Below, in pieces: positions 57,592 through 64,000 of a stretch of 64,000 bases of DNA. The notes under the pieces were generated by a model that was not told where the DNA came from, searched no databases, and saw only the letters and a program-made list of their open reading frames with translations. Source of the stretch: Siphonodentalium dalli. Its lineage: Eukaryota; Mollusca; Scaphopoda; Gadilida; Siphonodentaliidae. Position 1 is the stretch's first letter; each line of letters begins with the position of its first letter. The translations under genes and the position numbers were made by a program. The DNA lies in contig CP136067.1 of assembly GCA_032622095.1 (NCBI GenBank), forward strand, positions 194,208,052 through 194,272,051, written 5' to 3'.

Positions 57592-57984
57592 GGAGCAGTC
57601 ACAGGATCACTTGCTCACAGGTCACAACTAGGCATGAGATTTGAACACTACACAACATTACAGTCACATTCCTCTTAGCTCGAAACACCTCTAGTTATTT
57701 TTGTCTGGATTTCTTGTGACAAATGTCACTAAGTTGGCATTAATGACATATTTGTGATATCAGTCAGAAACTCATGAATAACAGTTTTCAAAATATTGTT
57801 TGAAAATATGTCCATTGTCAATCATGACACGAGGAGATGGGATTTTACCTATCGACTTGCAGTCGACTTCTCCTGTTGACTTCTGAAAACCCCTAATTGC
57901 TTCAACACTGGACATGAACAACGTGAGAAGGTTTATAAATATTAACTACTTAATACATTAACATTTTTGACTTGTGTTTTTCAG

Positions 57985-58030
57985 ACTGTTTGGACCACAA
58001 TGTGTTATATCATGCCTGGTACATCGACTG
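57985..58030 (+). CDS. TOPBP1: TOPBP1 homologue, exon 3 (end of BRCT0)
   Basis: The acceptor 'tgtgtttttcag' ends at 57984 and the donor 'gtgagt' starts at 58031. The first A completes Arg; then LFGPQCVISCLVHRL, leaving phase 0. G-P-Q plus a hydrophobic C-x-x-C/H-rich strand matches the end of BRCT0 in TopBP1. No further exon was found before the window ends, so BRCT1 and the rest are missing here. With exons 1 and 2 it gives about 92 N-terminal residues. Confidence 0.8.
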
Positions 58031-58139
58031 GTGAGTTTCTTATTGGTTGATTTGAATTAACCTGTTCTTTGCAAATGGTTTGTCCCAAAGATGGGTGTTC
58101 AGGAAACATGTGCAGACAACAGACAGACGAAAACATACT

Positions 58140-58250
58140 AAAAGTGCTGAAGGATTCCTAATCATTGGTGGGAAATATTCAGATAATAAGTTCAATAAAC
58201 CTAGCCGTTTGTTGAACTTATTATCTGAACATTTCTTAAGTAATATACTC
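58140..58250. repeat. Dispersed hairpin fragment
   Basis: 'atattcagataataagttca' and its complement 'gaacttattatctgaacat' form a hairpin. Related to 9808-9850 and 2430-2645. Confidence 0.6.
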
Positions 58251-58619
58251 ATCAGCTGATGAGTGGTTAGTCAAGAAAGAGTTAAAGGAATTAGTCTCTC
58301 AAAAAAATATTTTTTTTATCGTCATAATACTAATAATATATGTCTAACAGACCCATATCGCCAAGAAAATTCAAAATCGAGTAGATAGTATTTATATTAT
58401 GATGATATTAAAAAAATCGGGGAAATATCCGAAGTCAGTCAAGTGAGTGCGATCACATGACCGATCATCTGCATCGACGCTTACCGATGACAGCGGTGGG
58501 TGGAGCTTGAAATAATTCCGCCAATCGCGTAACGAGTTGATAAATTGCGCTGGATAATTACCTAAGCCTTTACGATAAATAGCGATCACGGAATAAAACT
58601 GTTTGAATGTGCTGAATTA

Positions 58620-59809
58620 TAGTGATGAGCCGATAATCGGGAACGACAATTGGAATCGGCCGATTGTGGCCCATCGGATGACAATCGGTACTCGGGTTTG
58701 AACATCGGGATTTCCGATTGTCTAAATAATAAATGAGTGCTTGTTTTTCTTCAATAAACTGTTTTATATATGACGATGTTTTGTTGAATAAATGACCAGT
58801 AAACGTGGGGAAAGTGATACCAAACACAAACTTGATATACATACATGTCCTCTGAAATACCCCGGCCGTACCTGGCTCTATGTTTAAACAATATATTAGT
58901 GGGGATCGCCGGGAAGCACGTGACACTTTGGGTTAGAGTGAGGCAACAAGCATGACTCCGTGATTGCGCATAATAATTCATTAATTATTGACATACCAGA
59001 ACAGTCGTTTCAGTCGATTGATATCTTTAGCATTGTGATGTACACAACGTACATATCATGGGACTCATGTACGCCCATAGGTAACTTTATTGTTCGTCAA
59101 CATGTAGACATTTTGATTTATGTATGTCAAACTATCAAAATCAAAATGTATGCATACGCGCAGTACAACAAAGCTATATATATAGTACATACAGCGTAAC
59201 AGGTATAAACACTACTATATAAACCGAAAGTGCATGTCACGTGACTTTAGATAGTTGAAGACAATGTCATTCCATCCAGTCAGCCTCGTGTGACGTCACG
59301 TATATGTCACCACAAATGATTATTATGATGACCACGCCAAAATCAAATCGTGTCTGTGAAATTGACATGAACATGGTGTAACTTGCAACTAGTTCAGTCT
59401 GCTCATTTCCTTTGATGTGATGTCTTTGAATTGGGATCAAAGTAAAATGCCGTTTGATGAATTGTTATCAAAAACGGACCATGGACATGTCGTCATGCAC
59501 GTGGCTACATCAAACTTTCAAAATTGTTTTTGTGGAATAGCCTAGAATACATGGGTATGTTGCCTGTATTCGATCACTAGTCTGCCCATACCCACCTATC
59601 TACTTACCCAAACATATACTTATGTATACAATGTTCTGGCATATTACTATGTTTGTTGCTTGCTTCTAATTCTAAGTATTATATAACACATATCACATAT
59701 TCTGCTATAATTATTTAAATAATCGGAATCGGCACCTGAATCGGCCGATTGTGATCTCAAATAATCGGCAATCGGCGCACGGCTCTATTTGACAATCGGC
59801 TCATCACTA
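58620..59809. mobile_element. hAT-like element, 1.19 kb, 8-bp duplication
   Basis: Ends 'tagtgatgagccgat' and 'atcggctcatcacta'. Exact target duplication CTGAATTA at 58612-58619 and 59810-59817. Subterminal regions are rich in 'atcggccgattgt' and 'aatcgg' motifs in both orientations, probable transposase sites. No transposase ORF, so non-autonomous. Lies in the presumed TOPBP1 intron 3. Confidence 0.9.
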
Positions 59810-59817
59810 CTGAATTA

Positions 59818-61309
59818 TGAACTGGCTTTGCTAGAATGTGGGTTATATAACGAATAATGATGGCTAAAATGCACTTTGATGCGATAAAAGTTATTTGAAA
59901 TGAGATTAATTTATGCAGAAATGCAATGAGCGAGCGGAATTTCATGCGAAACTAATTTAACTGTTTCTGAAAGAATACAAGTTAGGCCATATACCGGTAC
60001 TTCATTCTTCGTTGTATGGTACCAATTTCGGAAGCTAGTTTACACATTAGTGTCATCCAGTTGTGCGCTATATGCGTACAATTAAATACAAATGGGTGTG
60101 ATTAAAAAGGTGGTAGTTATTGTACTAGTACATGTATCATGATGGCTTAAATTCGTCATAATAATGTTCCTGTCTGTTTCTTCACATGAAACATTTTGTG
60201 TGGAGAAGTGCACGACTGTGAAGAGTTTGCTAAAATCCTTCCAGTCAAGATCGATAAGTGAGTAAACAAAATAATTCACTCGAATACACAACAGACTGTT
60301 GAAACTACAATAATTATTAGTTAGGCTTCAGTTTGGCATAACGACATTTTTTTTAATTGAAGGCTAGCCTGGCATCGTTTTTCAGTTTGTTGTTTGTTTT
60401 ATTTTACGTTTTGATGTCACATATTGACTTTCTAGAGAGGATTTTTTTGAATTGTTAGCATAGAAAAACTCCAATGATTGCCTCTAATAAAGAGCGTCCA
60501 TGTTTTCGTCGCGGTGTAGACAATAAAGAGCGTTCTCAATTATGAACGTGCTCTATTTCGATATGTCATGGGTGATTTTGTATGTGGTATTGTGACAATT
60601 AAATATAAAGAGCGTCCATGCTTCCATCTCCCAAAAGCGGTAGACAATAAAGAGCGTTCTAAATTACGCACTGTGTTGTCTTTTTGGAGGTACTAAATAA
60701 TGGATCGCTAGCCCGCCCACAACTGAACACACTACATCTACTAGCCATCTTGGAATACGTGGAGATGACAGATACTCGGGATATTTATATCGAAAGTAAA
60801 ACAACAAACAAACACAAAACAAAGGCGCATAAATAGAGTTAACATTATTCAGCCCAGTGTTTATATAAACTTGGGCGCTTCTTATATATGTATGACCAGA
60901 GCGATAATGTTCGAATTCTTTCTATTCACTTTGTGGCATTTTAGAGTGCAAACAAGTTCGCGACTGACACTGATGAATAGTCACTGAGTGATTACAAATC
61001 ACCGAATGAATACGCGAGACAATCAAAGCACTAATTACTGCCATCTATTTACCAAAACAGACACGTGCCGGCATGTTAATTATTAATGGCTACAAAAACA
61101 ACAACCATTCTAGGGGCTATTAATTACTTTATTCACATTGTTATTGTCTTCTATTCCAGATAAACGGCCAAAGCGTAACGTAATCTATACACCACACGCG
61201 CACATACGACTCCGCATTTTAGTATCGGCTGACTTACGATAACGTCCTCGTAGTCTGCATAATAAACTCTGGCTCCGAATCTGTGTTTTTAATTCACTCC
61301 CCACAAGTA
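59818..61309. other. Presumed TOPBP1 intron 3, no exon recognised
   Basis: Contains four copies of 'aataaagagcgt' at about 60486, 60530, 60604 and 60648 in two paired units of about 120 bases. No BRCT-like coding sequence was found. Confidence 0.5.
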
Positions 61310-63465
61310 CTCTCAGGTGCCAAATAAACGTGCCGGCACGTTTATTAATTTGGAGCAAAAATACACACAATCACGCTTATTGTGACCCATCACGTTTATT
61401 ATTTTTTGGGGGTAAATCCATCACATACTGTGACATTTATTCTTTTTTTGGGTGATAAACAAACGAATATAAGAATGGAACGAATAACGAGTGTGCTAAT
61501 GTTAATACTAGAAGTCACAAACCACTAAATACAGTTGTTTTAGTAGACTGAGATGGTACATCGCTTCGATATAAAACCTACTTTGAGAGTCACGGTTCGC
61601 CCAATCTTTTACTTAGTCTACTTTCGGTTTGTAATAAAGCGCAAAACGTGAACTGGGCCGAGTTCACGGGACCCGAAACGATAGAAAAGATGGCCCATGG
61701 ATCACAGGACTTATTCTACAATTAAAATGTTTTTGTTAACTCCAAAATCAGTTCCATAATCACAATTTATAATGAAAAACGATGTGCCTCGAAAATAGGC
61801 AACGCGAAACCCAGAAAAAGCGCTAAAAGTTACCAGTTTGACCGAGTGTTTTCTGCATACAAATAATTTCATGAGAAGCATTAAAGTATATTCCTTTAAT
61901 ATTAAGATATTTAAACAACACAGTTTCATACTTTTTCTGTTTTAATGCATTATTTGGTGAGAGAAATGTAAAATTGATCGTAAATTCTTCGAAAAGAAAT
62001 CAAATTAGGCTTAATGTAAAATTGTAAACTGAGTATGATTTTGGACAAGAACTTCAATCTACTAGTACACAAGTTTCAACCTAAATATATTAATCAATTG
62101 AATTATACAGTGAGTGAGTTACTTGAGTTAACTATCACTCTTTTATTGATTGATTGATTGTATTGGCAATGATAATAAGACATATGTAAATACAATAGAT
62201 TGTTGATATACATAACTTAGGAGCAAACACATAGCATTGTACATAGTTTGTTCAGCATTAGATATCCTTTTATTTGTGATGTTGAAAAGGGGTTGTTTTG
62301 TGCAACACAACTGAAAATCATATTTAATAAACAGCCTTAAGTTTCAGCCCTGGGAATTAACCTAGGCAATAGGCAATGCCTATGTAAAAGCAGAGGCAAA
62401 ATCGGTTTGCCTAGGATATTATATTTCCTAGGTAAAACAAGTTAAATGGGTTACTAAAATGTATTTGTGTCTATAAGAAATAGAACCTCTTTAGCCAAAA
62501 TGACTTCCTTAAATCACTCTTTACATACATTGTATATTGTCCAATTTGTCCTACAATTGTTTCCATGGCACTGGGCCAGTAACTAGCTACCCGGTATAAG
62601 GACACTTGTTTTGGACATGATTTGTGGATTTGTACATATATGTTGAGTAGTGGCCTGGAAATAATGTTCCCCCAAAATAACTAAGCATTTCAGGTTATTA
62701 TTGAATCATATTAATTTGAGATGGCAAAATTGCCTAGGTAAAATCTGTTTTTTCCTAGGCCAATTTCTTTTACCTAGGCAAATATATCGCCTAGGCAAAT
62801 TTTCCTTAATTCCCAGGGCTGAGTTTTCCCACCCCTTCTTGTATTCCGTATGGCTAATCCCTATATAGTATACAAAGTGGTGAAATGGTGTGTATATAAT
62901 TTATGTTTTTTCTGTTTTGTTTGATTCATTATTCCGATCCCAAATTATCTAGTATTCTAAGCCATATAGAAGGTATCGGAATATTGAAATAGTCGGAATT
63001 ATGAACCCTCATGGAAAAGCGGAATAATGAACCCTCAGAATAATGAACCATCTATACCCGAAGACCCCCAACCTACATGTACAAGAGAAAACAAAGTCAT
63101 GTGCAGTGTGTACTGTATAATACAACAATCAACATGTAAAACAATCTATGCCAACTATATATCATATGAGTAATATGTAATTTCACGCATGGTCTTACAT
63201 AATGTATGAATGGGGTAAACAAGATAGTGAAGATACATGATGCATAATACCTAAATGTCACATCCTCCGCACAGACCTGTATGATTCCCTGTACTATATA
63301 AATGTATGCATAAGCCTTCATGGCTCGAGTTTTAAGCATATTACCATGAAAAGTAAAATCCGTAACCCAGCACATTTATTGTGCACCAGCACTATTATTC
63401 TTTTTTTGGTAAAAATGTCACCCAGCACTTGTATTTGGCCAGCACTTTTATTTGGCACCTGAGAG
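61310..63465. mobile_element. TA-flanked element, 2.16 kb, non-autonomous
   Basis: TA at 61308-61309 and 63466-63467. Ends share 19 identical bases, 'ctctcaggtgccaaataaa'. Both subterminal regions repeat 'cgtttatt' or 'gtgctgg' with 'ttttttgg'. No transposase. Contains the nested element 62345-62821. Confidence 0.75.
62345..62821. mobile_element. Nested 477-bp inverted-repeat element
   Basis: Ends 'cagccctgggaattaa' and exact complement, flanked by AGTTT (62340-62344, 62822-62826). Subterminal copies of 'tgcctaggcaaa' occur on both sides. The CAG..CTG ends look hAT-like, but the duplication seen is only 5 bases. Confidence 0.8.
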
Positions 63466-63467
63466 TA

Positions 63468-64000
63468 CATCACTCGTAGTTTAGTCACGGAAATCTCCGA
63501 ATACCGGTGGTGGTATTATTTATTTATTTTACGGGTTATTTATTACGCGATCGGAATGGGACTTGGATCATTTTAATCACAACAGGGAGGGCTTTCCGAT
63601 TGCGTTTTGTAGTTTCTAGAGCGAATAAGTCCTTTAAGGAGTAATCCTTATTTTCTGATGTGATTGTGTTGTATATTAACACACTATAATTACATAAGTA
63701 CAACTTTGTAGTAAATGTAGTAAATTCTCTCTAATCATGATGATAAATAATATCCAGATACGACATGAAATTATAATTTTTATGGTGATTCAGTCTGACT
63801 TTACAAAAGAAGCTATCTAGCGTCAACTGTGTATGGGCCATTGCAATTTACCCCCTCCGACGGTGCCTGACGCATGCATATTACTATAGACGAGCATCAT
63901 TTTTATCACGCAACAACTCAATTGTTGTAAACTCACCACCACTGTCATCATTTCACGACTCATCTGCCCCATCCTGTCTTCTACTTTCTCACCCCCTCCC
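63468..64000. other. Right flank, no gene seen
   Basis: AT-rich sequence. A pyrimidine-rich stretch ('ctactttctcaccccctccc') runs into the window edge and could precede a splice acceptor outside. Confidence 0.4.

Noticed and set aside
58031..64000. Further TOPBP1 exons
   Set aside because: Looked for BRCT1-like coding sequence on the + strand between splice sites and found none that fits.

Overview
The window is AT-rich animal nuclear DNA with split genes, GT-AG introns, many small transposons and no bacterial-style operons. It looks lophotrochozoan, most likely a bivalve mollusc. This rests on the dispersed 'agctcacctgagacgaagtctc'-type repeat, the tRNA-derived SINE with an (AATC)n tail and the retroelement content, so the species is an inference.

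Two host genes are supported, both on the + strand. (1) An SPDEF/PDEF-type ETS transcription factor occupies 1373-10377: four exons (1373-1760, 6862-7059, 9011-9226, 10049-10377) join in frame with matching phases and give an N-terminal region, a Pointed (SAM_PNT) domain and a C-terminal ETS domain. The initiator exon was not found and probably lies left of the window. (2) The 5' end of a TOPBP1 homologue starts at 53675. Three coding exons (53675-53761, 56909-57051, 57985-58030) encode the N-terminal BRCT0 region. The rest must lie beyond 58030, probably outside the window.

The roughly 43 kb between them is a transposon graveyard. Its centre is a full-length env-bearing Ty3/Gypsy (errantivirus-like) element on the - strand, 35911-47173, with two 635-bp LTRs differing at about five positions, a 4-bp target duplication (ATAG) and a tRNA-His-like primer site. 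It carries two unexplained leader ORFs, gag with zinc knuckles, a canonical -1 slippery site before the gag stop, pro-RT-RNaseH-integrase, and an Env with a furin-like site and a long cytoplasmic tail. It is broken by several stops and frameshifts. It sits inside the ORF of a non-LTR retrotransposon (halves at 47174-48530 and 35606-35910). A second, oppositely oriented LINE fragment lies at 34440-35481.

Elsewhere there are many cut-and-paste elements whose ends and target duplications can be read directly: TTAA-flanked piggyBac-like MITEs, TA-flanked palindromic elements, hAT-like elements with 8-bp duplications (57338-57591, 58620-59809), and a 3.5-kb element (25611-29110) whose identical 33-bp ends start with CACAGTG and are flanked by a 5-bp duplication. 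A 67-bp near-perfect palindrome occurs nine times inside MITEs with different termini. Several minisatellites lie in introns and intergenic DNA. All identifications are by eye and from memory of the families; no search was run.
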